Virus record (IMG/VR): IMGVR_UViG_3300030118_002181 | Span: 1-22,145 of that record | Strand: one strand, 5' to 3' | Source of the DNA: a virus | DNA: 22,145 nt | Shown here: positions 1-5,065 of the stretch, piece after piece | How positions within the stretch are numbered: the stretch's first letter is position 1 | Layout: every line of letters starts with the position of its first letter | Notes under the pieces: generated by a model | The model's database searches: none | What the model was told of the DNA's origin: nothing | The model's input: only the letters and a program-made list of their open reading frames with translations | Position numbers and translations under genes: made by a program

Positions 1-139
1 CTACCTTTCTGTTATACATACTATAACCTTCAGCATCCCAACTCTTATCCTCTTTACCTACCCATTCAAGATCCCATCCCAAAACATTAAGCAGCATAGT
101 TACTGCCCTTTCCCATTTATGTACCTCGCTAATCTCCAT
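1..139 (-). CDS. Hypothetical protein, cut by left edge (possible nuclease-like N-terminus)
   Basis: The first 46 codons of a gene that continues past the left edge. The ATG at 139-137 lies 11 nt inside the end of the preceding gene, as is usual in this operon. The visible part is rich in Trp and acidic residues (HKWERAVTMLLNVLGWD, then SWDAEGY). The pattern of a short helical start followed by W/Y-D-A-x-G faintly recalls small PD-(D/E)XK-type phage nucleases that continue with an EMKFR-like motif, but that part is outside the window. The function is therefore unassigned. It is the last visible gene of the early operon, after a 70-aa protein of unknown function. Confidence 0.6.
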   Translation of the reverse strand, partial: MEISEVHKWERAVTMLLNVLGWDLEWVGKEDKSWDAEGYSMYNRKV

Positions 140-341
140 TATCCCAAATCTTATTCAAGTCTTTTATCCATTGTTGGATTTGTTTTGGATTGCAGGTGCA
201 AGGTAAGTAAAAGCTATGGTTGTAGTAGGATGAGTGCAGCTCTGATACCATTTGAAATTCATCTCTTGATAAGAATGATTTTTTACCCATTCTAAATTTT
301 TCCCATTTTTTTCTATCATCTTTATTAAATTTAACTACCAT
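129..341 (-). CDS. Small hypothetical protein (70 aa)
   Basis: A 70-residue protein with a basic N-terminus (KFNKDDRKKWEKFR), a central LHSSYYNHSFY segment and a CTCNPKQIQQWIKDLN motif near the C-terminus. The two Cys of CTC and the nearby His could bind metal, but no complete zinc-binding set is visible. I recall similar short CxCNP-type proteins in Bacteroidota phages without an assigned role. Its ATG lies inside the stop region of the upstream 52-aa gene (7-nt overlap), and it overlaps the next gene by 11 nt, so it is probably translated by coupling within the early operon. Confidence 0.65.
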   Translation of the reverse strand: MVVKFNKDDRKKWEKFRMGKKSFLSRDEFQMVSELHSSYYNHSFYLPCTCNPKQIQQWIKDLNKIWDNGD

Positions 342-493
342 CTTTTTATTTTAATTTTATTCAGGCTTTGTTTTCTTTCCTCACATCCACAATCTTCATA
401 TCCTAGTTTGTTTGCTATCCAAGATGCTATTCTTTTACCCTGCCCAAATGTGATTACACTTATTATTTTTTCAGTAAGATCTCCAAGTTTCAT
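335..493 (-). CDS. Small Cys-motif protein (52 aa)
   Basis: A 52-codon gene starting at the ATG at 493-491, which forms an ATGA overlap with the TGA stop of the sigma-like gene, and ending with TAG at 337-335 across the start of the 70-aa gene. The start reads MKLGDLTEKIISVITFG and the C-terminal half contains DCGCEERKQSLNKI. The C-x-C-E/D-x-R-x-x-x-L-N pattern recurs, from memory, in many phage proteins, either as a stand-alone small protein or as the tail of a larger one. Its role is unknown; the two Cys could form half of a metal site in a dimer. The tight overlaps on both sides and the recognisable motif argue that this is a real gene. Confidence 0.6.
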   Translation of the reverse strand: MKLGDLTEKIISVITFGQGKRIASWIANKLGYEDCGCEERKQSLNKIKIKRW

Positions 494-969
494 ATTATTT
501 GTTTTAATTTATCTACCACTTTTTTATATGTATTATAAAGAGAGTAGTAAGGTATTCCTGATTTTCTAGATAATTCTGCTATTGATGTACCTGAGTTTAC
601 TATCTCAAATACCTTTTTATTATACCAATACATTTTATTTAGCTGATCCTGTATCTGCTTATACTTATCATCATAATTAACATAAGTATCAGATTTCTTA
701 TATTCAGTTAGGTTTCTTACTATTGTTACTTTCTTTTTTTTCCTATACAGATCTATAAACATACTTCTAAGAGTTTTAAATATATAGTAATAGTTTATCT
801 CATCATTGTAAGATATATCTAATTTGTCATTCTCTATTTTAAGTTGGATTTTTATATACATCTCCTGAGTAAGATCCTTAGCAGTTTCTTCATCTAAACC
901 AAAGGATTTACAGATCTCAATCCAGTCATTATTTTTTTGGAATAACAATTCCATATATTTTTTACTCAT
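490..969 (-). CDS. Small sigma-70-like protein, putative phage transcription factor
   Basis: A 159-aa protein with the layout of a minimal sigma factor. Residues about 11-80 look like region 2: an acidic helix (DEETAKDLTQEMYIKI), then IFKTLRSMFIDLYRKKKK, similar to the promoter-melting helix followed by a basic patch. Residues about 105-159 look like a region 4 helix-turn-helix: ISTF-type spacing with SIAELSRKSGIPYYSLYNTY, then a basic C-terminal helix. Small sigma-like proteins of this type occur in flavobacterial phages, where their role is mostly untested. It sits at the end of the recombination operon, 5 nt after the ATPase gene, and its stop overlaps the next ATG. It could direct RNA polymerase to the TCGTTAW motifs in this window (inference). 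An alternative is a terminase-small-subunit-like HTH protein. Confidence 0.6.
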   Translation of the reverse strand: MSKKYMELLFQKNNDWIEICKSFGLDEETAKDLTQEMYIKIQLKIENDKLDISYNDEINYYYIFKTLRSMFIDLYRKKKKVTIVRNLTEYKKSDTYVNYDDKYKQIQDQLNKMYWYNKKVFEIVNSGTSIAELSRKSGIPYYSLYNTYKKVVDKLKQII

Positions 970-974
970 AAGCT

Positions 975-1787
975 CTATGCTAAAGGATCATATAGATCAT
1001 TTACATAAGGTAGCCCAAGTTCATTTACTGTAAAGCTAAATGTTTCAAAAGAGTAGTTTCTACTTCTTTTGCATTTAACTGTAACCCATTCTTTGTTTAC
1101 TGTATTCTGTTCAAGTTGTATTTCTGTTTCTACCTTTTTCATTAAGGCAGATCCTAGATGGCCAGTTGCTTTTTCAGATCCATAGTTACTATGAATAACT
1201 GTTATGATATGGCAGCAATACTTTGCACTCCATTCCATAAGTTTCTGTACTGTATAGTTAGCCTCCTCTAACGAATTGACATCCATACAAAGATCAGCTA
1301 TACCATCTATTATAACTAATCCTATATTGTCTTTTGTCTTTAGACAATACTCTATAAATTCTATTCTTGTTTTTGGAAACTCAGATCTGAGGCTATAAAT
1401 ATAATAACATCCTAGAGATTTATCACTCATATCTACTATTCTTTTTGCTACTCTCTGAGTATGCCAAGCTCCTTGCTCTGTATCAAAATGTATCAAACAT
1501 CTTCCATTTCTATGCCCTCTAATCTTAGATCCAAATCTATTTTTACCACTAAGATATACTGATGCAAGTAAAGATATAAAAAATGTTTTCTTACTTTTTG
1601 GAGGAGCTTGTACCATTGTTATATTTGAGTAGGTACATATAGGAATAGGTAAGAGCTGATCTCCTTTACTGGATTTAATTAATTTTTCTCCTAATGAAAG
1701 TGCTACTGGAGGATATGATAATTCTTCTGATGTACTTATAAAGCAGCTCTTTTCTAATTGCTGCATTTTCTTTTGGTTTGTTTGCAT
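975..1787 (-). CDS. RecA/RepA-like (AAA_25 or Sak4-type) ATPase
   Basis: A 270-aa P-loop ATPase of the RecA/DnaB superfamily, probably a recombinase or helicase-like motor in phage DNA replication or recombination. From the chosen start there is a degenerate Walker A at residues 61-68 (APPKSKKT), a conserved DTEQ at 102-105, a Walker B strand ending in IIDG around 158-162, and a late VIHSNYG...TGHLGSAL motif at 198-215, as in RepA/Sak4 proteins that end their core with a histidine-containing motif. Both Walker A glycines are replaced; the K-T pair is kept. I chose the ATG at 1787 because the longer frame back to 1925 runs through a terminator hairpin and 65 nt of the SSB gene; the ATG at 1766 is also possible. 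Its neighbours are SSB and an annealing-type protein, which fits a recombination cassette. Confidence 0.75.
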   Translation of the reverse strand: MQTNQKKMQQLEKSCFISTSEELSYPPVALSLGEKLIKSSKGDQLLPIPICTYSNITMVQAPPKSKKTFFISLLASVYLSGKNRFGSKIRGHRNGRCLIHFDTEQGAWHTQRVAKRIVDMSDKSLGCYYIYSLRSEFPKTRIEFIEYCLKTKDNIGLVIIDGIADLCMDVNSLEEANYTVQKLMEWSAKYCCHIITVIHSNYGSEKATGHLGSALMKKVETEIQLEQNTVNKEWVTVKCKRSRNYSFETFSFTVNELGLPYVNDLYDPLA

Positions 1788-1797
1788 AAATAAATAT

Positions 1798-1833
1798 AAA
1801 AAAAAAGAGGGCAAGATATACATCTTTACCCTC
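1798..1833 (-). terminator. Intrinsic terminator or attenuator before the ATPase gene
   Basis: On the minus strand GAGGG is followed by TAAAGAT, a 4-nt loop and ATCTTGCCCTC, giving a stem of about 11 pairs with one bulged A and one G-T wobble. Nine T residues follow directly. It lies between the SSB stop (1861) and the ATPase start (1787), so the T-run ends only about 10 nt before the ATG. It should reduce read-through into the ATPase and sigma-like genes. Confidence 0.7.
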
Positions 1834-1860
1834 CTACTAATGAAAAAACTATACTTTTTC

Positions 1861-2196
1861 TTAGAATGGCAAGGCCTCTTCAGTATCTTTACTTTTAGCA
1901 AATGGCCAAGATTTATCAATCTCAAATTTATCTCCCTCTACTGTAGCTATATTAGTTACATCTAGATAGATACCATTAAACCACTCTTTAGGAGTTTTAT
2001 TTTTTCTCTCATCAGCAGTTTGAGGTTTTGAAAAAGATCCAAAGTTTCTACCACCATTATCAAAAATTTTAGGATCATCTAAATTTATTCTTAGATCCAT
2101 ATTTAAAAATGTACCAGTTTTTGTTTTTACAAAATACTGTTTGGGTAACTTCTCTACATTAAGAGATATGTTACCATAAATAATTCTTTTAATCAT
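1861..2196 (-). CDS. ssb: Phage single-stranded DNA-binding protein
   Basis: A 111-aa small protein with beta-strand-rich sequence (RIIYGNISLNVEKL, YFVKTKTGTFLNMDLRIN) compatible with an OB fold, and an acidic C-terminus DTEEALPF at residues 104-111. That tip closely resembles the SSB C-terminal tail (acidic residues then Pro-Phe), the docking site for partner proteins on SSB. It would coat single-stranded DNA during phage replication and recombination and recruit partners through this tip. It lies 4 nt after the annealing-type gene and is followed by a terminator hairpin. The overall fold is inferred; the C-terminal tip is the strongest evidence. Confidence 0.7.
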   Translation of the reverse strand: MIKRIIYGNISLNVEKLPKQYFVKTKTGTFLNMDLRINLDDPKIFDNGGRNFGSFSKPQTADERKNKTPKEWFNGIYLDVTNIATVEGDKFEIDKSWPFAKSKDTEEALPF

Positions 2197-2200
2197 AATT

Positions 2201-2689
2201 TTAATTTATTTTTTGTAACTCTAATTTAGTGAATTTATCTAACTTAAAATGTTCTTCTACTTTATTTATAGTGATTTCATTTTGTTTTAACTTCTCAGCT
2301 ATCTTTCTATATTTATCACTATCAAATTTAAGAACCTCTTTTTGATTAGCTATAGCATTTTGTACTTCTTCTGCTGATGCTACTGAAGTATCTAAACCTA
2401 TACCTAAATTACCTAAAGCTCTACCCCAAGATGAAGTTTCACAATTTTCTACATAACTTGTTTTATTTATAAATGTAGATCCTTTTATTTCTTCAGCTAG
2501 TCCAGTAGCAACTGCTACTCCATTCTCATTCCTTATTGTAGTAAGTATAAGAATACTATCAGGAGTTTTTTCTATAACTTCTGATGTCAAAGTATGATTT
2601 GGATAATGAGATCTAAAGTATTTTAATCTCTCATTTACTTCTACATACTCTTTACCTTTTATATTAATAGTTTTTAATTTCTGATTCAT
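2201..2689 (-). CDS. Putative ssDNA annealing protein (ERF-like)
   Basis: A 162-aa protein with an N-terminal strand region (YVEVNERLKYFRSHYPNHTL), a central acidic/basic sheet region, and the motif YVENCETSSWGRALGNLGIG at residues 79-98 followed by SAEEVQNAI. The E-x-x-E-T-S/A-x-x-R-A-L-x-x-x-G pattern is shared by ERF/Rad52-like annealing proteins and by a large group of marine phage proteins often found next to SSB. Such proteins anneal complementary single strands in recombination-dependent replication. The direct neighbour is the SSB gene (4 nt apart), with the ATPase further on, which supports the assignment. The C-terminal 40 residues are a charged helical tail. The start overlaps the preceding gene by 26 nt. 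Confidence 0.55.
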   Translation of the reverse strand: MNQKLKTINIKGKEYVEVNERLKYFRSHYPNHTLTSEVIEKTPDSILILTTIRNENGVAVATGLAEEIKGSTFINKTSYVENCETSSWGRALGNLGIGLDTSVASAEEVQNAIANQKEVLKFDSDKYRKIAEKLKQNEITINKVEEHFKLDKFTKLELQKIN

Positions 2690-2852
2690 ATCTTAGTTTT
2701 TCTAGTTTAATTGTTAATTCTTTTATTTTCTCATCCTTCTGTTTACAAAGGGATTTATATTTATCTGCTTCTTTTTTATTGTATTCATAAGCCTTAGTTA
2801 AAGCTATGATTTTTTTATCTCCTTTTATGTATGGCCAATCTTTATGTTTCAT
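2664..2852 (-). CDS. Small coiled-coil hypothetical protein (62 aa)
   Basis: A 62-aa, Lys/Glu-rich protein. From about residue 18 to the end it is one predicted heptad-like helix (EYNKKEADKYKSLCKQKDEKIKELTIKLEKL), so a short coiled coil is likely. No enzymatic motif is visible. Its start forms an ATGA overlap with the preceding gene, and its end overlaps the annealing-type gene by 26 nt, so translation coupling is likely. It could be a small dimerising accessory factor for the recombination genes, but this is only inferred from position. Confidence 0.6.
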   Translation of the reverse strand: MKHKDWPYIKGDKKIIALTKAYEYNKKEADKYKSLCKQKDEKIKELTIKLEKLRYESEIKNY

Positions 2853-3157
2853 TTTTCAAAAAGATTATTACCAAACATTATATCATCTGTATCACAATCT
2901 GTACTCCACCAAACATCAATCATTGCATACAATAATTTTAAATCACTAATACTTAAATCTTCATAATTAATAGTGTTTTTAAGTTTTGATTTAATTGCTA
3001 AGGCTGAAGTCCACCTATCTGTATTTTTATTAAGTGTTAATTTATGATTAGATTTTAATCTATCATATAAGTTCAAAACAGGAAGAGGCTCATTAAAAAC
3101 ATAAGCACTTTCTGTACCTGATATTATATCTTCAGGATTTAAAAATGGATTGTTCAT
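2849..3157 (-). CDS. Hypothetical protein, first gene of the early operon (102 aa)
   Basis: A 102-aa protein of unknown function. The N-terminus is acidic/hydrophobic (NPFLNPEDIISGTESAYVFNEPLPVLNLYDRLK), the middle is Lys/Asn-rich, and the C-terminus is very acidic with paired Trp (YAMIDVWWSTDCDTDDIMFGNNLF). The many acidic residues could mimic DNA or bind a basic partner, but I cannot assign a family. It is the first gene after a terminator and a likely promoter, so it should be the most strongly expressed gene of the recombination operon. Its stop overlaps the next start by 4 nt. Confidence 0.65.
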   Translation of the reverse strand: MNNPFLNPEDIISGTESAYVFNEPLPVLNLYDRLKSNHKLTLNKNTDRWTSALAIKSKLKNTINYEDLSISDLKLLYAMIDVWWSTDCDTDDIMFGNNLFEK

Positions 3158-3184
3158 ATATCTAAAGTTTAATTATTATTTATA

Positions 3185-3214
3185 TAAAGATATTAAATTT
3201 TTTGTTAAAAACAA
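3185..3214 (-). promoter_or_regulatory. Candidate Bacteroidota-type promoter for the early operon
   Basis: On the minus strand TTG (3214-3212) is followed after 19 nt by TATCTTTA (3192-3185). This resembles the Bacteroidota housekeeping consensus TTG / 19-21 nt / TAnnTTTG, with the last base different. It lies directly after the terminator at 3225-3260 and 28 nt before the ATG at 3157, where an operon promoter is expected. It lacks the TCGTTAW box seen upstream of the structural genes. Confidence 0.4.
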
Positions 3215-3224
3215 TAGATAGAGC

Positions 3225-3260
3225 AAAAAAAAAAGGATTAAAATTAATTAACCCTCTTTT
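3225..3260 (-). terminator. Intrinsic terminator after the NinG-like gene
   Basis: On the minus strand GGGTTAA, a 6-nt loop and TTAATCC form a 7-pair stem (one G-T wobble), extended by flanking A-T pairs and followed by ten T residues. It lies 39 nt after the NinG-like stop codon and just before the early promoter, so it separates two transcription units. Confidence 0.7.
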
Positions 3261-3298
3261 AAACCAAAGACAAAATGAACAGAACTAATCAAAATTAA

Positions 3299-3700
3299 TT
3301 ATTTATCCATTAAGTCAATAAATTCTTTATATCTATTTATTAACGAAATCAGATCATCATTTGATAACTTTACAGATTGTTTACTTTCCTGCAACAATTC
3401 TTGGGCTATATCGTAGCCATATTCTTTGTTTAAATTTAGAGCAAATTGGTATTGCATACCTTGATTACCTACATTACAGGAGTAGCATTGAGGTTTAGCA
3501 TTTGTTTCTTTCCACCTAGTTATATAATGCCTTCTTGATATAAAATGGCCACATTGCATATAATCTTTATAATGTCTTTTAGTGTTACAAGTATAACATT
3601 TAACATTACCATATTTATCTGCTGATTTTAACCTAATATATAAAGAGAATAAGGTATCTAATTTTTTTACTAGATATTTTCTACTAGGTTTTTTAGGCAT
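3299..3700 (-). CDS. ninG: NinG/Rap-like recombination nuclease
   Basis: A 133-aa protein of the lambda NinG (Rap) type, a zinc-containing HNH-related nuclease that acts on branched recombination intermediates. The Cys/His set is visible: CYTC at residues 35-38, QCGHFISRR at 49-57 (C50, H52), and QCYSCN at 71-76 (C72, C75). Between them, HYITRWKETNAKPQ matches the family's spacing. The protein is shorter than lambda NinG (about 200 aa), mainly at the N-terminus. Its ATG overlaps the preceding stop by 1 nt (TAATG), and a strong terminator follows. With the annealing-type protein, SSB and ATPase nearby, it would process joint molecules formed in phage recombination. Confidence 0.8.
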   Translation of the reverse strand: MPKKPSRKYLVKKLDTLFSLYIRLKSADKYGNVKCYTCNTKRHYKDYMQCGHFISRRHYITRWKETNAKPQCYSCNVGNQGMQYQFALNLNKEYGYDIAQELLQESKQSVKLSNDDLISLINRYKEFIDLMDK

Positions 3701-3936
3701 TACTTATCCTGAGCTTGTAAGAATTTATTACCTATTTCTTGATTGATTTTTGAGATAGCTTTATATATATATCTACTATTTTTTCTAATATTGTTTTTTT
3801 CAGTTTTAGTTATATTAGATCCTATATTATTAGCTATATAATTAGATTCAATCTCTAGTAATCTATCTATTTTATCTCTACTCTTTATAGTTTTATATCC
3901 TACTATTTTATCTATTGTATCTGTATTAAAACTCAT
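3700..3936 (-). CDS. Hypothetical protein upstream of NinG (78 aa)
   Basis: A 78-aa, strongly basic and Asn/Ile-rich protein that should be mostly helical (KIDRLLEIESNYIANNI, then NSRYIYKAISKINQEIGNKFLQAQ). No conserved motif is recognised. It is first in a two-gene unit with the NinG-like nuclease (TAATG overlap). It is preceded by a TCGTTAT-type promoter candidate 11 nt before the ATG and, farther up, by a homopurine mirror repeat. A DNA-binding accessory role would fit its charge and position, but that is inference. Confidence 0.6.
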   Translation of the reverse strand: MSFNTDTIDKIVGYKTIKSRDKIDRLLEIESNYIANNIGSNITKTEKNNIRKNSRYIYKAISKINQEIGNKFLQAQDK

Positions 3937-3947
3937 AATGTTTATAA

Positions 3948-3975
3948 ATATAACGATTTATTAACTTATATTTTG
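3948..3975 (-). promoter_or_regulatory. Candidate phage promoter (CAAAA / TCGTTAT) upstream of the 78-aa gene
   Basis: On the minus strand CAAAA (3975-3971) is followed by TCGTTATAT starting 19 nt after the C, then 11 nt to the ATG at 3936. The same bipartite motif occurs at 12197-12223, 14677-14703, 16896-16922 and 18687-18711, with 18-nt spacing at those four. Here it sits directly downstream of the A-tract mirror repeat. Confidence 0.55.
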
Positions 3976-3980
3976 AAAAC

Positions 3981-4026
3981 AAAGAAAAGAAAAAAGAAAA
4001 AGGACAAAAAGAAAAAAGAAAAGAAA
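3981..4026. repeat. Homopurine mirror repeat (21-nt arms)
   Basis: On the plus strand the left arm (3981-4001) reads A3 G A4 G A6 G A5, and the right arm (4006-4026) reads A5 G A6 G A4 G A3, separated by GGAC. The two arms are perfect mirror images of 21 nt. This is the sequence type that can form an intramolecular triplex (H-DNA) under negative supercoiling, and its A-tracts may also bend the DNA. It lies immediately upstream of the candidate promoter at 3948-3975. No gene covers it. Confidence 0.85.
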
Positions 4027-4028
4027 AA

Positions 4029-4136
4029 TCCCCCCCAAAAAAAAGAAACAATATTATTTACAAGATCCAACAGGAGTGATTACCTGAAGTTTAGCAACTT
4101 GACTAGATTTGCGACTAGGCTGACAAATATATATAA
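4029..4136. other. Non-coding gap: C7A8 run and a higher-G+C island
   Basis: Part of the only long gap between genes other than the fibre flank (3937-4136, 200 nt). It begins with a run of seven C (4030-4036) and eight A (4037-4044), next to the mirror repeat. From about 4060 to 4125 the G+C content is clearly higher than in the surroundings and includes two copies of GACTAG 12 nt apart (4101-4106 and 4113-4118). On the minus strand an open frame without a start codon (stop at 4058-4060) reads ICQPSRKSSQVAKLQVIT and on. It has no start of its own, but could be reached by a -1 shift from the 40-aa gene at 4137-4259. No tRNA or clear hairpin is visible. Confidence 0.6.
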
Positions 4137-4259
4137 TTATTTTAAATAAAGTTTTTTATATCTAATAATTGTTAATACACAAACAAATATTAATATAAAA
4201 GTAAATAAGTTAGGATGTGATTCTCCACAAAATCCTAATAAGTGTTTTAATGTTTCCAT
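4137..4259 (-). CDS. Tiny single-TM protein after the holin (40 aa)
   Basis: A 40-aa protein beginning METLKHLLGFCGESHPN and followed by one hydrophobic segment, LFTFILIFVCVLTII (residues 18-32), then a basic tail RYKKLYLK. This gives an N-out or N-in single-pass membrane protein with a positive C-terminus. Similar tiny proteins with an LGFCGE-like start occur, from memory, near lysis genes in marine Bacteroidota phages. It starts 1 nt after the preceding stop. It could be an accessory lysis factor (spanin- or antiholin-like), but no lipobox or periplasmic domain is visible. A run of six A near its end could allow frame slippage (see findings). Confidence 0.55.
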   Translation of the reverse strand: METLKHLLGFCGESHPNLFTFILIFVCVLTIIRYKKLYLK

Positions 4260-4260
4260 A

Positions 4261-4386
4261 TTATCTTCCTTGACCTCTATAAGGTTTTTTATATTGTTTA
4301 GATGTTTTTAATCTACTTGCATTTTTACTATGAGGATGTGATTTTCTTTTTCTCTTTCTGTATGTAGATATAATCTTTCTTGGCAT
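4261..4386 (-). CDS. Small very basic protein (41 aa)
   Basis: A 41-aa protein rich in Lys and Arg (TYRKRKRKSHPHSKNASRLK), ending KPYRGQGR. The C-terminal pattern of SKxYxKxYRGQGR recurs, from memory, in small proteins next to holin genes in Bacteroidota phages. The charge suggests binding to nucleic acid or membrane phosphate, and the function is unknown. Its ATG overlaps the holin stop by 1 nt (TAATG), and the next gene starts 1 nt after its stop, so it is translated as part of the lysis group. Confidence 0.6.
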   Translation of the reverse strand: MPRKIISTYRKRKRKSHPHSKNASRLKTSKQYKKPYRGQGR

Positions 4387-4784
4387 TATCTTTTTCTGAT
4401 CTTCTCAAATGATCTTCCTCCAAAGTATGCACCTAGAGTTACAGTAAGAGATGTAGTAAGTAAAGCTTGATTACTTTGGCTTATTTCAAATTCAATCCAT
4501 CCTGCATCTATAAAAACCATAAGCACACTTGAAACTACAAGAAATATTAATACCATAGGCCTTACATTTTTACTTAACCAACTATCACTATTAGCATCTG
4601 CCTCCCATCTTGCAGTAACATTTTTCTGCATCTCTGATTCTGCTGATATGAATACTTCAGTCATTTCTTTTTCAAATCTAGCTTGATCCTCTTTACTAAA
4701 AGTATGTTTAGCAACTATGTTACTAATTTTCTCAGCTATACCTCCACCTGCTGCTCCGAATATTTTAGCTAATATTTGTTTCAT
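4386..4784 (-). CDS. Holin (three-TM, GTA-release type)
   Basis: A 132-aa protein matching the three-TM holin family also used in gene transfer agent release. The diagnostic stretch RWEADANSDSWLSKNVRP (residues 59-76) precedes the two strong membrane segments (about 76-92 and 107-122). An N-terminal amphipathic helix with a Gly-rich AAGGG turn (residues 11-15) could form the third. A Glu/Lys-rich linker fills residues 30-55. It would form holes in the inner membrane at the end of infection to release the M15 peptidase encoded three genes upstream. It starts in an ATGA overlap with the preceding 44-aa gene. Confidence 0.85.
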   Translation of the reverse strand: MKQILAKIFGAAGGGIAEKISNIVAKHTFSKEDQARFEKEMTEVFISAESEMQKNVTARWEADANSDSWLSKNVRPMVLIFLVVSSVLMVFIDAGWIEFEISQSNQALLTTSLTVTLGAYFGGRSFEKIRKR

Positions 4785-4915
4785 TTTTTATCTTCATAAG
4801 ATTTATAACACATTGCAATAGCCTGTTCTTTGTTATGATATTTAGATAACTCAGGTACACATCTAATCATAAAATCTGATCTTTTTTCTCCTGATTTTGG
4901 TTTTGGTATTGGCAT
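4781..4915 (-). CDS. Small hypothetical protein in the lysis group (44 aa)
   Basis: A 44-aa protein beginning MPIPKPKSGEKRSDFMIRC and ending AIAMCYKSYEDKK. The P-x-P-K-x-G-E...S-D-F-M-x-R-C...A-x-x-x-C-x-x-x-Y/W motif recurs in phage genomes as a stand-alone small protein or as the N-terminus of prohead proteases or capsid proteins (from memory). The two Cys, 18 residues apart, could bind metal or form a disulfide. Its ATG follows the preceding TAG with no gap, and its TGA overlaps the holin ATG by 4 nt. Confidence 0.65.
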   Translation of the reverse strand: MPIPKPKSGEKRSDFMIRCVPELSKYHNKEQAIAMCYKSYEDKK

Positions 4916-5065
4916 CTAATATATCTTTATATGTAATACTAAAAATAGAAAGTGTACATTTATTTCTAAAAAATCATCATTTGCATCTTTAGGATGAACT
5001 GATACTCCAAATAAAAAGCAATAAGCATCATAGGATCTATCAATTATTGCTATTTCGTATTTCAC
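4916..5065 (-). CDS. Small hypothetical protein with GTG start (49 aa)
   Basis: A 49-aa protein starting at a GTG (5065-5063) that overlaps the stop of the M15 peptidase as GTGA. It reads M-KYEIAIIDRSYDAYC, then LFGVSVHPKDANDDFLEI, with a hydrophobic end FLFLVLHIKIY. The layout suggests a small beta/alpha protein, possibly membrane-attached at its C-terminus. No family is recognised. There is no in-frame ATG; the coupled start and exact join to the next gene support it. Confidence 0.5.
   Translation of the reverse strand: MKYEIAIIDRSYDAYCFLFGVSVHPKDANDDFLEINVHFLFLVLHIKIY

Noticed and set aside
1788-1925. Longer ATPase start at 1925 with a 46-residue N-terminal extension
   Set aside because: It would overlap the SSB gene by 65 nt and translate through the terminator hairpin; the extension is basic low-complexity sequence, while conserved sequence begins after the ATG at 1787.
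4030-4044. G-quadruplex on the minus strand
   Set aside because: There is only one G run (G7); four runs are needed for an intramolecular structure.
4101-4118. Two GACTAG copies as iterons or an attachment site
   Set aside because: Only two 6-nt copies, no integrase and no further repeats nearby; too little to call.
4061-4127. tRNA or riboswitch in the higher-G+C island
   Set aside because: No cloverleaf, CCA-type acceptor stem or T-loop sequence is visible; only a 4-pair CAGG/CCTG stem was found.
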